Of a stretch of 43,524 bases of DNA, positions 6,471 to 14,935 are shown one piece after another. Positions within the stretch are counted from its first letter, which is position 1; each line of letters starts with the position of its first letter. Both the position numbers and the translations under genes were made by a program. The DNA comes from Acidobacteriota bacterium (GTDB taxonomy: Bacteria; Acidobacteriota; Vicinamibacteria; Fen-336): the NCBI GenBank assembly GCA_003223555.1, contig QHVM01000085.1, positions 156,211 to 199,734 of the forward strand. The letters are read 5' to 3'. Below the pieces are notes generated by a model, which saw nothing but the letters and a program-made list of their open reading frames with translations, had not been told where the DNA came from and ran no database searches.

Positions 6471-8322
6471 GCCGGCTCGGTCCCTCCGCGGCCTTGACCT
6501 CCATCTCGGCGGCGGTCAGCGGCTCGTGCTGCATGACGTGGTCCTTGGGGAAGTCGGGGTTGGCGTATTCGTAGGGCCAGCGGTGCACCTCGGGGATCGG
6601 CCCCGGCCAGTTGCCGTGCGGCGGCGGCGAGGCGGTCGTCCACTCGAGCCCGTTGGCCTGCCACGGGTTCTCGGTCGCCTTCTTCCCGGCGAATGCGCTC
6701 CAGAAGAAGTTGACGAAGAACAGGATCTGCGAGCTGCCCAGGATGAGGGCGCTGATCGTGATGAGCTGGTTGATCGGCTGGAGCGGCTTCAGGAACTCGT
6801 ACTGGTAGGGGTCGTAGATGCGCCGCAGGTGGCCGGCGATGCCGATGTAGTGCATCGGGAAGAACGTCCCGTAGTAGGTGACGAACGTGAACCAGAAGTG
6901 CGCCTTGCCCAGGGTGTCGTTCATCATCCGCCCGAACATCTTCGGGAACCAGTAGCTGGTCGCCCCGAAGACGCCGAAGAGGGCCGCCCCGGCCATGATC
7001 AGGTGGAAGTGGGCGGCCACGAACATCGTGTCGTGGAGCTGGATGTCGGGAGCGGACTGGGCCAGCCACACGCCCGAGAGTCCGCCGCTGATGAACAGCG
7101 ACACGACCCCCACGGCCCACAGCATCGGGGTGTTGAAGCGGATGCGGGCCCCCCGCAGCGTGGCCAGCCAGTTGAAGACCTTCACCGCCGACGGGACCGC
7201 GATGAGGATCGTGCCCACCGCGAACGCCATCCCCAGGTACGGGTTCATGCCGGAGACGAACATGTGGTGGCCCCAGACGATGAAGCTGAGGCCGGCGATG
7301 GCCCACAAGGCCCCCACCATGGACTTGTAACCGAAGAGCGGCTTTCGGGCGAAGGTGACGAGGATGTCCGAGGTGAAGCCGAGCGCGGGCAGCATCAGGA
7401 TGTAGACCTCGGGGTGGCCGAGGAACCAGAAGAGGTGCTGCCAGAGCAGGGGCGAGCCGCCCTGGTGGAGGAATGTCTTGCCGTCGGGACCCAGGAGCGG
7501 GACGTTGTTGAGGACGAGGCCGGTCGGCAGGAAGAAGCTGGTGCCGAAGTGCCGGTCGAAGATCAGCATCAGGCAGGCGGCGACGAGGGCGGGAAACGCG
7601 AGCAGGCCGAGCACCGCGACCAGGAACATGGCCCACAGGGTCATCGGCATGCGCAGGGGCGTGAGGCCCTTCGTGCGCAGGTTGATGATCGTGGTCACGA
7701 AGTTGAGGCCGCCCATCGTGAACGACGCGATGAAGAAGACCATCCCGATGATCCAGAACGTCTGCCCGGTCTCGGACCCCGGCACCGCCCCCTTCAGGGC
7801 CGACAGCGGGGGGTAGGCCGTCCAGCCTCCCGCGGCCGCCCCCGCGCCGACGAAGAACGAGCTGAGGATCACGACGCAGCCCACGAAGAACGTCCAGTAG
7901 GAGAGCCCGTTCAGGAACGGGAAGGCCATGTCCCGCGCCCCCGCCTGGAGCGGGATGAGTATGTTGCCGAAGCCGCTCACCGGCGCGGTCGACAGCACGA
8001 AGAAGACCATGATCGTGCCGTGCATGGTGAACAGCATCGCGTAGAACTCTGGGCGCATGACCCCGAAGCCGCCGCCCACGTCGTAGCCCATGGGGAACAG
8101 CTTGGCCAGGACGCCCCAGTCGCGCTGCGGCCAGGCGAGCTGCAGCCGGATCAGCATCGCGAGCAGGCCGGCCACGAGCGCCATGACCATCGCGGTGACG
8201 TAGTACTGGATGCCGATGACACGGTGGTTCTTGCTGAAGACGTATTTCCAGATGAAGGCCTCCTCCGCGTGGGCGTGGGCCTCCGCGGCGTGGGCCTCCG
8301 GAGCGTGAGCCATGTCTGTCAC
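6460..8322 (-). CDS. ctaD: Cytochrome c oxidase subunit I (aa3-type, catalytic)
   Basis: 620 residues, the oxygen-reducing subunit with heme a, heme a3 and CuB. Visible ligands are His101 ('FTMHGTIM', low-spin heme), His303 with cross-linked Tyr307 in 'GHPEVY' (CuB), His352/His353 ('GHHMF', CuB), and His438 and His440 ('AHFHLIM', heme a3 and heme a). Proton-channel residues of A1-type enzymes are present: Asp131 ('GARDMAFP', D channel), Glu305 in 'HPEVY' and Lys333 ('GYKSMVG', K channel). A His-rich N-terminal tail (residues 5-19) is unusual and might bind metal. GTG at 8322 with AGGAG five bases upstream is chosen; an ATG three codons later is the alternative. It lies nine bases after subunit II. 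Confidence 0.96.
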   Translation of the reverse strand: MTDMAHAPEAHAAEAHAHAEEAFIWKYVFSKNHRVIGIQYYVTAMVMALVAGLLAMLIRLQLAWPQRDWGVLAKLFPMGYDVGGGFGVMRPEFYAMLFTMHGTIMVFFVLSTAPVSGFGNILIPLQAGARDMAFPFLNGLSYWTFFVGCVVILSSFFVGAGAAAGGWTAYPPLSALKGAVPGSETGQTFWIIGMVFFIASFTMGGLNFVTTIINLRTKGLTPLRMPMTLWAMFLVAVLGLLAFPALVAACLMLIFDRHFGTSFFLPTGLVLNNVPLLGPDGKTFLHQGGSPLLWQHLFWFLGHPEVYILMLPALGFTSDILVTFARKPLFGYKSMVGALWAIAGLSFIVWGHHMFVSGMNPYLGMAFAVGTILIAVPSAVKVFNWLATLRGARIRFNTPMLWAVGVVSLFISGGLSGVWLAQSAPDIQLHDTMFVAAHFHLIMAGAALFGVFGATSYWFPKMFGRMMNDTLGKAHFWFTFVTYYGTFFPMHYIGIAGHLRRIYDPYQYEFLKPLQPINQLITISALILGSSQILFFVNFFWSAFAGKKATENPWQANGLEWTTASPPPHGNWPGPIPEVHRWPYEYANPDFPKDHVMQHEPLTAAEMEVKAAEGPSRHEH

Positions 8323-8331
8323 CTCGATCTC

Positions 8332-9120
8332 CTACTGGACGGCCGCATCGGCGAGGGCCTTGTCGAACTGGGCCACCGGCACCACGTGGACCTGGCCCCG
8401 CATGCGGTAGTGGCCGAGGCCGCAATGCTCGGCGCAGGCGATCTCGAAGTCCCCCGTCTCCTTGGGCGTGAACCAGATCTGCACGGTCATGCCCGGCAGC
8501 GCGTCCTGCTTCACCCGGAAGTTGGGGAGGAAGAAGCTGTGGATCACGTCCATGGAGCGGACCTGGACCCGGACCGCCCGGTCCTGGGGCAGGTAGAGCT
8601 GGTTCAGGAGGAGGACGTCGTCCGCCGCGTGGGGATCGCTCTTGTCGAGGCCGATGGGGTTCTCCTGCGAGGCGAGCAGGTGGTCGGTCCGGCCCAGCAT
8701 GCCGTCCGGACCGGGGTAGCGGACGTTCCAGGCGAACTGCTGCCCGGTGACCTCGATCAGCATCGCGTCGGCCGGAGGCTCGGCGTTCACCGCGGCCCAG
8801 AGGTTCAGGGCCTTGAAGAGGAACGTGCACATGATGAGGGCGGTCACGAGGGTCCACGACCACTCGAGCCGGGGGTTGTGGTGCCAGTAGGCCGCCCGGG
8901 TCCGGCCGTCGTCCTGGTAGCGCCACGAGAAGTAGGCCAGGAGCAGGTTGGTGAGGATGAAGACGGCGCCGGTCACGACCAGCGACAGCCAGATGGCGTG
9001 GTCGATCGCGATGCGGTCCGACTTCAGCGGGGGCAGCCACGGACGGGTGAAGTAGAAGGTGGCCAGGACCACCAGCGCGACCGTCGCCAGCGCAAACAGG
9101 AGCCCCTGCAGCCTACCCAT
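8332..9120 (-). CDS. ctaC: Cytochrome c oxidase subunit II (CuA)
   Basis: 262 residues. Two or three hydrophobic segments in the first 110 residues anchor a periplasmic cupredoxin domain. The binuclear CuA ligands are complete: His194 ('VIHSFFLPN'), Cys229, Glu231, Cys233, His237 and Met240 in 'CAEHCGLGHYRM'. 'GQQFAWNVRYPG' is the aromatic electron-entry region. There is no C-terminal cytochrome c domain, so an external cytochrome c or cupredoxin donor is needed. The first hydrophobic stretch lacks a lipobox. ATG at 9120 has GGAGGT eight bases upstream. This is the first gene of the structural cox operon, 156 bases after ctaB, with its own probable promoter in that gap. Confidence 0.95.
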   Translation of the reverse strand: MGRLQGLLFALATVALVVLATFYFTRPWLPPLKSDRIAIDHAIWLSLVVTGAVFILTNLLLAYFSWRYQDDGRTRAAYWHHNPRLEWSWTLVTALIMCTFLFKALNLWAAVNAEPPADAMLIEVTGQQFAWNVRYPGPDGMLGRTDHLLASQENPIGLDKSDPHAADDVLLLNQLYLPQDRAVRVQVRSMDVIHSFFLPNFRVKQDALPGMTVQIWFTPKETGDFEIACAEHCGLGHYRMRGQVHVVPVAQFDKALADAAVQ

Positions 9121-9203
9121 CCGCGAGACCTCCGTGCCTCGGACTGTCGATCGTGGGACGCGCTTCCCGGCACACCGCGGTGAGAGCCGCGGTTCGGGGC
9201 CTC

Positions 9204-9233
9204 AAGCTATCGCAGGAGCCGGGAGGCCGTCAA
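9204..9233 (-). promoter_or_regulatory. Probable sigma-70 promoter of the cox structural operon
   Basis: On the minus strand TTGACG (9233-9228) and TAGCTT (9209-9204) are separated by 18 bases, 84 bases before the ctaC ATG. The 9121-9276 gap otherwise holds only the ctaC Shine-Dalgarno and GC-rich sequence. Confidence 0.4.
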
Positions 9234-9276
9234 CCCGCGCGGCGTTTCAAGATCGTCTCGTCAGACCGCGTGCCGA

Positions 9277-10155
9277 TTAATGGTCGGCCAGCAGCAGCGT
9301 GCAGAGGGCGACGAGGTAGAGGATCGAGGCGACGAAGAGCCACCGGGCGGCCTGGGGAGTGCGCAGCACGGCGGCCCGCACGGCGACCGCGGTGAAGCCG
9401 AGGCCGAGGGCGAGCGCGCCGGCGAGATACGTCCTTCCCGCGATCCCCGCCGCGGTGGGAACGAGGCTCACCAGCAGGAGCGCCATCGTGTTCGCCACCG
9501 CCTGCCGCCCGGTGATGCGGCCCTCGGGGTCCAGCACCGGGAGCATGGGCAGGCCGCCCCGCGCGTAATCCTCCCGGTAGATCCAGGCGATGGCCAGGAA
9601 GTGCGGGATCTGCCACAGGAACATGATCGCGAAGAGCACGAACGCTCCCGGCTCGAGCCTCCCGCGGGCGGCCGCCCAGCCGATGACCGGGGGCAGCGCG
9701 CCGGGGAGGGCGCCCACGACGGTCGAGAGCGACGTGCGCGGCTTCAGGGGCGTGTAGAGGAAGAGGTAGCTGGCCCAGGTGACGAAGGCGACCGCGGCCG
9801 CGAGCGCGCCCGTCCGCCACGCGAGCAGCGCGAGGCCGGCGCTCGTCGCGGCCAGGCCGCAGGCGAGCGCCTCGGGCGGCCGCAGGCGCCCGGCCGGCAG
9901 CGGTCGGTTGCGGGTGCGGAGCATGAGCGAGTCCACGCGGCGCTCCAGCAGCATGTTGAGGCAGCTCGCCCCCGCCGCGACGAGCGCGGTGCCGAGGAGG
10001 GTCGCGGCCAGGCGCCCGGTGAGCAGGCTTCCCGTCGACCCCAGCGCGTACCCGACGAAGGCGGTGAGGACCACCATGAGGGTGATGCGCGGCTTGGTCA
10101 GCTCGAGGTAGTCGGCGGCGGCGCCCCGGCTCGCGGCGAGGACGGACGAGCTCAT
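9277..10155 (-). CDS. ctaB: Protoheme IX farnesyltransferase (heme O synthase)
   Basis: 292 residues, UbiA-type prenyltransferase with about eight or nine membrane helices. It converts heme b plus farnesyl diphosphate to heme O, the first step to heme A. Signatures are 'YLELTKPRITLMVVLTAFVGY', the first polyprenyl-binding motif 'NMLLERRVDSLMLRTRNRPLP' (usual NxxxDxxxD appears as N-x3-E-x3-D), 'YTPLKPRTSLSTVVGALPGALPP' and 'IPHFLAIAWIYREDY'. The Asp-to-Glu change at the first position is conservative. ATG at 10155 overlaps the TGA of ctaA (ATGA), so translation is coupled and heme O is handed to CtaA by a co-made partner. Confidence 0.94.
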   Translation of the reverse strand: MSSSVLAASRGAAADYLELTKPRITLMVVLTAFVGYALGSTGSLLTGRLAATLLGTALVAAGASCLNMLLERRVDSLMLRTRNRPLPAGRLRPPEALACGLAATSAGLALLAWRTGALAAAVAFVTWASYLFLYTPLKPRTSLSTVVGALPGALPPVIGWAAARGRLEPGAFVLFAIMFLWQIPHFLAIAWIYREDYARGGLPMLPVLDPEGRITGRQAVANTMALLLVSLVPTAAGIAGRTYLAGALALGLGFTAVAVRAAVLRTPQAARWLFVASILYLVALCTLLLADH

Positions 10156-11141
10156 GACTGGGTCACCGGGCGGGCCACCGGGACCGCGAGCGCGGCCGGC
10201 GCCGGCCGCCGGAGGCGGAAGGCCCGCAGCGTCGAGAGCCAGCATCCGCCCAGGATGGCCGCGCCCGTGGCGACGTGGAGCGTCGTCGGCGTCACGGCCT
10301 TGCCGGTCAGCACGGTCGCGGCGCCGAGGGCGATCTGGAAGCCGACGAGCCCGAGCAGCGCCGCGCCGAGGCGGGTGAAGCGGGGATCGCCGGCCCGCCG
10401 GGCCCGCGCGAGGAAGCATGCGACGGCGAGCAGCACGAGCAGGGCTCCGATGCGGTGCGCGAAATGGACGAGGACGGGCGTGGTGGCGACGGGGGGGAGA
10501 ACGCGGCCGGAGGCGAGCGGGAAGTCGGGGATGGCGAGGCCGGCCCCGATGTGGCGCATCACGGCCCCCACCAGGAGCTGGCCGTAGACGATCAGCGTCG
10601 CGGTGAGAGCGGCGCCTCTCAGGCCCGTTTGGTCGACGTCCGGCGCCCGGGCGTCCCGCCACTCGCGAGACGTGGCGTAGGCGAGGGCAATGACCAGACA
10701 GAAGAAGGTCTGGGCGAGGCAGGCATGGGCCACGGAGACCGCGGTCGGAAGAAGGAAGATGACGGTCAGGCCGCCGAGGACGCCCTGGGCCACGACCGCC
10801 GCCAGCGCGGCCCAGGCGAGACGGCGAACGCCGGGCCGCGGCTCCGCCCGGGCCGTCCAGAGGGCGAGCGCGAGGGTGAGCGCGCCGACGAGGCTGGCGA
10901 CGATCCGGTGGCTGTGCTCGTAGAACACGCCGCCGACCATCGGGGGCATGAGCATGCCGTAGGAGAGCGGCCAGTCGGGGACCGACAGGCCCGAGCCGGT
11001 GCTGGTGACGAGGCCGCCGACGAAGATCAGGACGAGGGTCGTGGCGGCGGTCACGGCGCCGAAGAGGTGACGCGACCGGTCGAAGGCGGGGACGCCCCGG
11101 AGAGTCGATCCGGCGCGGTCGTCTCCGGGGCGGCCAGCCAA
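10152..11141 (-). CDS. ctaA: Heme A synthase (COX15/CtaA family)
   Basis: 329 residues with eight membrane helices in two four-helix repeats. It oxidises the C8 methyl of heme O to a formyl group. The heme-ligand histidines are all visible: 'YEHSHRIVAS', 'VSVAHACLAQ', 'VHFAHRIGAL' and 'TTLHVATGA'. 'GGLVTSTGSGLSVPDWPLSYG' and 'GAGLAIPDFPLA' are the paired family motifs. The start is TTG at 11141, four bases after the cupredoxin gene; no ATG or GTG lies in frame before the first helix. The extended 25-residue N-terminus is plausible but not certain. Confidence 0.93.
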   Translation of the reverse strand: MAGRPGDDRAGSTLRGVPAFDRSRHLFGAVTAATTLVLIFVGGLVTSTGSGLSVPDWPLSYGMLMPPMVGGVFYEHSHRIVASLVGALTLALALWTARAEPRPGVRRLAWAALAAVVAQGVLGGLTVIFLLPTAVSVAHACLAQTFFCLVIALAYATSREWRDARAPDVDQTGLRGAALTATLIVYGQLLVGAVMRHIGAGLAIPDFPLASGRVLPPVATTPVLVHFAHRIGALLVLLAVACFLARARRAGDPRFTRLGAALLGLVGFQIALGAATVLTGKAVTPTTLHVATGAAILGGCWLSTLRAFRLRRPAPAALAVPVARPVTQS

Positions 11142-11145
11142 GCGG

Positions 11146-11928
11146 TCAGCTCTTGTAGCTGAAGTCGGCCTTGGCCTTTTCCCCGTCCTTGACCGTGACC
11201 TTCTGGGTCTGGGTCTTGAGCTTCTCGTGCCAGGCCTCGATCTCGTAATCGCCGGCGGGCAGGCCCTTGATCTCGTAGGTGCCGTCGTCCTTGCTGACCG
11301 AGAAGAAGGGGTGGCCCACCACCGCGATGTAGGACCGCATCCACGGATGCACGTCGCAGCCGACCGGGATCATGATCTCCTGCTTGTCGAACGTCTTTGT
11401 CGACTCCATGCCCTGGCGCGGCTGGCCGATGTTGAACTCCGGGTTCGCCGTCGGGCGCGGATGGATGTTGTGCAGGGTGTCGTCGCTGTTGCGGATCTTC
11501 AAGGGCTGTCCGGCCTGCACCGTGATGATATGCGGCTGGTACATGCACCCCTTCTGGTCGAGCAGGACCGGCTCGGTGGGGGCGGGATAGGTCCCGCTGA
11601 GCCCGCTCTTGACGTACACGAAGACGTCCTTCAAGCCGCCCCCGCCGGCGTCGATCGTCTGCCGCTCCAGGCCCTGCGGGTGCATGGCCTGGCACTTGGG
11701 GTCCGCGGAGGTCTTGATCTTCTCGGGGGCGGGGGCCGTGCCCTCGAAGCTGATCTTGCCCGAGATGGAGGCGCTGCCGGTGGTGGCGCCGGCCGGCGCG
11801 CCGCCCGCGGGACCGGCGGCCGAGGTGGCGGCGGGACCGGGCGGCGGCGTCTCCTCCTTGGGCCCGCCACAGCCGGCGAAGGGGAGGCCGACGAGCGCCA
11901 GCACGGCAAGAGTGGTTCGCATGGACAT
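11146..11928 (-). CDS. Cupredoxin-like lipoprotein (plastocyanin fold with carboxypeptidase-regulatory-like tail)
   Basis: 260 residues. A lipoprotein signal ends in P-F-A-G-C (lipid Cys20) and is followed by a Pro/Ala/Gly linker to about residue 55. A type 1 copper site is suggested by His153 ('DTLHNIH'), Cys191, His194 and Met197 in 'GCDVHPWM', after 'IITVQAGQPLKIRNSDD', the usual plastocyanin strand. Residues 215-240 ('DGTYEIKGLPAGDYEIEAWH') match a carboxypeptidase-regulatory/SdrD-like beta domain. It could donate electrons to CuA or hold copper for the oxidase; this is inference from position before ctaA. The start ATG at 11928 (MSMRTT) has GAGGAG nine bases upstream. A longer frame starting at 11967 lacks this. 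Confidence 0.82.
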   Translation of the reverse strand: MSMRTTLAVLALVGLPFAGCGGPKEETPPPGPAATSAAGPAGGAPAGATTGSASISGKISFEGTAPAPEKIKTSADPKCQAMHPQGLERQTIDAGGGGLKDVFVYVKSGLSGTYPAPTEPVLLDQKGCMYQPHIITVQAGQPLKIRNSDDTLHNIHPRPTANPEFNIGQPRQGMESTKTFDKQEIMIPVGCDVHPWMRSYIAVVGHPFFSVSKDDGTYEIKGLPAGDYEIEAWHEKLKTQTQKVTVKDGEKAKADFSYKS

Positions 11929-11939
11929 CGCGTGTTGCT

Positions 11940-11951
11940 CCTCTATAGAGG
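11940..11951. promoter_or_regulatory. Perfect 12-bp palindrome CCTCTATAGAGG over the ribosome-binding site
   Basis: The palindrome overlaps the GAGGAG Shine-Dalgarno of the cupredoxin gene. With no loop it is a poor hairpin, so a protein operator site or a chance TATAGA -10 element are the alternatives. Confidence 0.3.
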
Positions 11952-11991
11952 TTTCTGTTGAGTGCATGGGCCCGGCGATCCGGGGAACGAG

Positions 11992-13155
11992 CTAGTCTGG
12001 CAACGCCTGCGGGGGCTTGTCAACGCCTTCCGGCGTTTCGGGGCCTGCGAGGCGGAAGCGCACCACCGAGCGATCGCGCATCCCGGCCACGACCGCGTCG
12101 CCGACGAGGATGGGCGGCGCGGCCAGCTCGGACGGCGTCTTCATGTCGCCCAGCCGGCGGCCGGTGCGGGCGTCGAAGCCCACCACGAAGCTCTCCTTCG
12201 GCCGGGTCCCGTAACAGGCGACGAGCACCGCTCCCTCCGCCACGAGCGGCGGGGAAAGCGGGCGCGACGGCAGGGGCGCGCGCCAGACGAGGTTCCCCCC
12301 GCCCTGTTTGAGGGCATAGAGCACGTCCTCGTGGCTGGCGAAGAGGACGGTGTCGCCCAGGAGGGTGGGCGGCGCCGGGACGTCGGCGCCGACCTTCCAC
12401 GTCCAGCGGGCCCGGCCCTGCTCGAGGCTCAGGGCCACGAACCGGCGATCGGCGGTGCCGAGCAGGACGCGCCGCCCGGTCTCGTCCACGGCGGGCCCGG
12501 CCTTCAGGGCCGCGCGAGTCGAGAAGGCCCACACCGCGTTCCCGGTGGCGGCGTCCCGGCAGCGAAGCGTGCCGTCCTGCTCGGGAACGAAGACCCATTT
12601 GCCCGCGGCCACCGGGGTTGCGCTGAGGCGGGGCGGCGGATCGGCCGTCCAACGCACGCTGCCGGTGGCCGCGTCGAGCGCCACCAGGCCCTCCCCGCCC
12701 ACGAGCACGGCGTCATCACCGAGGGCGGCGGGCAGGGCTCCGCCCACGCGGGTCTCCGTCTTCCACCGGGCGGAGCCGCTGGCCGGCGCCATCGCCCACA
12801 CGGTCCCGTCGGGCTCGCGCGCCACGAGCAGCCCCGGACGAGCCGACAGGGGCCCGGGCCGGTTCGCGACCGACCAGCGCTCGCGGCCCGTGCCGCCGTC
12901 GAGGCCGTGGACCGTGCCGTCCACCGTGGCCACGAACACGCGCGTTCCGTCGGTCGCCAGGGGCGGCTGGAAGGCCGGCCCCTCGAAGGGATCGCCGACC
13001 TGGGCGGTCCACTCGGTGCTGAGCGGAAAGATCGCCGGCGCCGCCGGAGCGCGTCGACGATGGAACACGCACGCCGCGACGGCGAGGGCGAGGACGAGGA
13101 GGAAAGCGGTCCGGGGCAAGAGACGGACTATAGCAGCGATATAATCCGCCGGCAT
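11992..13155 (-). CDS. PQQ-type beta-propeller lipoprotein (BamB-like)
   Basis: 387 residues from ATG 13155. Six or seven propeller blades are visible as repeats of 'DGTVHGLDGGTGRERW', 'DGTVWAMAPASGSARW', 'GLVALDAATGSVRW', 'DGTLRCRDAATGNAVW', 'ALSLEQGRARW' and 'VLYALKQGGGNLVW'. A lipobox-like A-V-A-A-C follows the signal core. BamB is the propeller partner of the BamA outer-membrane insertion machine, but other PQQ-repeat lipoproteins look alike, and no Bam gene is nearby. A TTG at 13119 is an attractive alternative start: it gives a compact 'PRTAFLLVLALAVAAC' signal and lies seven bases after a TATAGT box. It is divergent from guaA. Confidence 0.75.
   Translation of the reverse strand: MPADYIAAIVRLLPRTAFLLVLALAVAACVFHRRRAPAAPAIFPLSTEWTAQVGDPFEGPAFQPPLATDGTRVFVATVDGTVHGLDGGTGRERWSVANRPGPLSARPGLLVAREPDGTVWAMAPASGSARWKTETRVGGALPAALGDDAVLVGGEGLVALDAATGSVRWTADPPPRLSATPVAAGKWVFVPEQDGTLRCRDAATGNAVWAFSTRAALKAGPAVDETGRRVLLGTADRRFVALSLEQGRARWTWKVGADVPAPPTLLGDTVLFASHEDVLYALKQGGGNLVWRAPLPSRPLSPPLVAEGAVLVACYGTRPKESFVVGFDARTGRRLGDMKTPSELAAPPILVGDAVVAGMRDRSVVRFRLAGPETPEGVDKPPQALPD
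13127..13132 (-). promoter_or_regulatory. -10 box TATAGT, possible bamB-like promoter
   Basis: TATAGT on the minus strand ends seven bases before the TTG at 13119. If used, it would give a leaderless mRNA and a TTG start for the propeller lipoprotein. Confidence 0.35.
13140..13145 (+). promoter_or_regulatory. -10 box TATAAT for the guaA leader
   Basis: A perfect TATAAT lies 11 bases before the GTG of the first leader ORF at 13157. No convincing -35 hexamer is seen. The box overlaps the start region of the divergent propeller gene, so the two promoters are back to back. Confidence 0.5.
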
Positions 13156-13156
13156 C

Positions 13157-13255
13157 GTGAGACCCGCAGGCGGCGTCTCCCTGGCGTCCGAAGCGGGATC
13201 CATTCCCGCGAGGACGACATTGGCGAAGGGCGCGCCGCCGAGGACGCGAGAATGA
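13157..13255 (+). CDS. Leader ORF 1 upstream of guaA (32 codons)
   Basis: GTG-started small ORF covering the first 98-bp repeat copy. The encoded peptide begins [15 protein letters not shown] and ends P-P-R-T-R-E. Its TGA overlaps the ATG of leader ORF 2 (ATGATGA). It lies directly downstream of a TATAAT box. It may be a translated leader or simply the by-product of a repeat insertion; there is no run of regulatory codons as in amino-acid attenuators. Confidence 0.3.
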   Translation: MRPAGGVSLASEAGSIPARTTLAKGAPPRTRE

Positions 13256-13363
13256 TGAGACCCGCAGGCGGCGTCTCCCTGGCGTCCGAAGCGGGATCCA
13301 TTCCCGCGAGGACGACATTGGCGAAGGGCGCGCCGCCGAGGACGCGAGAATGATGAGACCCGC
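13158..13363 (+). repeat. Tandem 98-bp direct repeat, two full copies plus 10 bp
   Basis: Copy 1 is 13158-13255 and copy 2 is 13256-13353, identical base for base. The first ten bases (TGAGACCCGC) recur at 13354-13363, inside guaA. Each unit contains the hairpin GCGGGA-TCCAT-TCCCGC and wider complementary arms GGCGGCG/CGCCGCC, which suggests a mobile palindromic element that has duplicated. Because the unit ends in ATGA, each copy re-creates a stop-start overlap. Confidence 0.95.
13252..13353 (+). CDS. Leader ORF 2 upstream of guaA (33 codons)
   Basis: ATG-ATG-started copy of leader ORF 1, carried on the second 98-bp repeat. Its TGA (13351-13353) overlaps the first ATG of guaA at 13350, so ribosomes ending here could restart on guaA. 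The peptide is the same as ORF 1 apart from the start. The coding status is uncertain. Confidence 0.3.
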   Translation: MMRPAGGVSLASEAGSIPARTTLAKGAPPRTRE

Positions 13364-14927
13364 GGACCAGGATTCAAGCGTGGCTCCTTCCCCCCGCGAC
13401 ACCGTCGCCATCCTCGATTTCGGCTCCCAGTACACCCAGCTCATCGCCCGGCGGCTGCGCGAGCTGCAGGTCTACTCCGAGATCCTGCCCCCCGGCACCA
13501 GGGCGGCCGAGCTGCGCCGGCGTCCGTTGCGCGGCGTCGTGCTGTCCGGGGGGCCCGACAGCGTCTACGCCAAGGGCGCGCCGCACTGCGACCCGCGGAT
13601 CTTCGACCTGGACGTCCCCGTGCTCGGCATCTGCTACGGCATGCAGCTCATGAGCCACGTACTCGGCGGCGACGTGAAGCCGGCCGGCCGCCGCGAGTAC
13701 GGCCATGCCTCATTCGACGCGCACGACAACTCCCCCCTGCTGCGGGGATTCGAGACGCCGGCCCGGGTGTGGATGAGCCACGGTGACTCGATCCTCCAGC
13801 CGCCGGCCGGCTTCGCGGTGATCGGGTCGAGCAGCACCAACCCGGTGGCCGCCATCGAGAACCGCCAGCGCGCGCTCTTCGGCATCCTCTTCCACCCGGA
13901 GGTCAACCACACCGAGCACGGCCTCACCGTGCTCGGCAACTTCCTCGACATCTGCGGATGCAAGCGCGACTGGAACGCCGCCTCGTTCGTCGAGGAGACG
14001 GTGGGGAAGATCCGCTCCGTCACCGGCGACGACGGACGGGTGATCTGCGCCCTGTCGGGCGGGGTCGACTCGGCGGTGACCGCGGTCCTCGTCCAGCGCG
14101 CCATCGGCGGCCGGCTGACCTGCGTCTTCGTCGACAACGGCCTCCTGCGCAAGGACGAGGCGCTGCAGGTGCGCAAGCGCTTCGCCGAGCGGCTCCGGTT
14201 GAAGGTCGTGTTCGTGGACGCGTCCCGCCGCTTTCTCGGCAAGCTGGGGGGGGTCAGCGACCCCGAGCGCAAGCGCAAGATCATCGGCCGGGAGTTCATC
14301 GAGGTCTTTCGCTCCGCCTCGCGCAAGGCCGGCCGGGCGCGCTTCCTCGCCCAGGGCACGCTCTACCCCGACGTCATCGAGTCGACCTCGGTCCGCGGGC
14401 CTTCCGTCGTCATCAAGAGCCATCACAACGTGGGCGGGCTCCCGCGCCGGCTGGGGTTCAAGCTCATCGAGCCGCTGCGGGAGCTGTTCAAGGACGAGGT
14501 GCGCCTGGTCGGCCTCCGCCTCGGGCTCGACGAGGAGTTCGTCTTCCGCCAGCCATTCCCCGGCCCCGGCCTCGCGGTGCGCTGCCTCGGTCCGGTCAGC
14601 CGTGACCGCCTCGACATCCTGCGGGAGGCCGACGACATCCTGGTGAAGGAGATCAAGGCCGCCGGCCTCTATCGCGCGCTGTGGCAGTCCTTTGCCGTCC
14701 TCCTGCCGGTGCGCTCGGTGGGCGTGATGGGCGACGACCGCACCTACCAGTACGCGCTGGCCATCCGGGCCGTCGAATCTGCCGACGGCATGACCGCCGA
14801 CTGGGCCCGCCTGCCCCACGACCTGCTGGCCCGCGTCTCGAGCCGGATCGTCAACGAGGTGCGCGGCGTCAACCGCGTGGTCTTCGACATCTCCAGCAAG
14901 CCCCCGTCGACGATCGAGTGGGAGTAG
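13350..14927 (+). CDS. guaA: GMP synthase (glutamine-hydrolysing)
   Basis: 525 residues, normal length. It aminates XMP to GMP with glutamine and ATP, the last step of GMP synthesis. The class I glutamine amidotransferase domain comes first, with nucleophile Cys95 ('GICYGMQ'), His182 and Glu184 ('[11 protein letters not shown]'). The ATP pyrophosphatase domain has the P-loop '[12 protein letters not shown]' (about 234-245), then '[11 protein letters not shown]' and '[11 protein letters not shown]'. The C-terminal dimerisation domain includes '[12 protein letters not shown]' and ends 'PPSTIEWE', the usual terminus. Two adjacent ATGs (13350, 13353) are possible starts; no independent Shine-Dalgarno is seen, and the start overlaps leader ORF 2. 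Residues 1-15 are encoded partly by the repeat edge. Confidence 0.97.
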   Translation: MMRPADQDSSVAPSPRDTVAILDFGSQYTQLIARRLRELQVYSEILPPGTRAAELRRRPLRGVVLSGGPDSVYAKGAPHCDPRIFDLDVPVLGICYGMQLMSHVLGGDVKPAGRREYGHASFDAHDNSPLLRGFETPARVWMSHGDSILQPPAGFAVIGSSSTNPVAAIENRQRALFGILFHPEVNHTEHGLTVLGNFLDICGCKRDWNAASFVEETVGKIRSVTGDDGRVICALSGGVDSAVTAVLVQRAIGGRLTCVFVDNGLLRKDEALQVRKRFAERLRLKVVFVDASRRFLGKLGGVSDPERKRKIIGREFIEVFRSASRKAGRARFLAQGTLYPDVIESTSVRGPSVVIKSHHNVGGLPRRLGFKLIEPLRELFKDEVRLVGLRLGLDEEFVFRQPFPGPGLAVRCLGPVSRDRLDILREADDILVKEIKAAGLYRALWQSFAVLLPVRSVGVMGDDRTYQYALAIRAVESADGMTADWARLPHDLLARVSSRIVNEVRGVNRVVFDISSKPPSTIEWE

Positions 14928-14935
14928 GCCCTCCG

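Noticed and set aside
6292-9183. 963-codon plus-strand frame opposite the cox genes
   Set aside because: Subunits I, II and III are clear on the minus strand; the plus frame has no recognisable domain.
13140-13350. Purine riboswitch before guaA
   Set aside because: The leader is filled by the 98-bp repeats; I could not find the paired loops and junction bases of the guanine aptamer.
13158-13353. CRISPR-like array
   Set aside because: Two long identical units directly joined, with no spacers and no cas genes.
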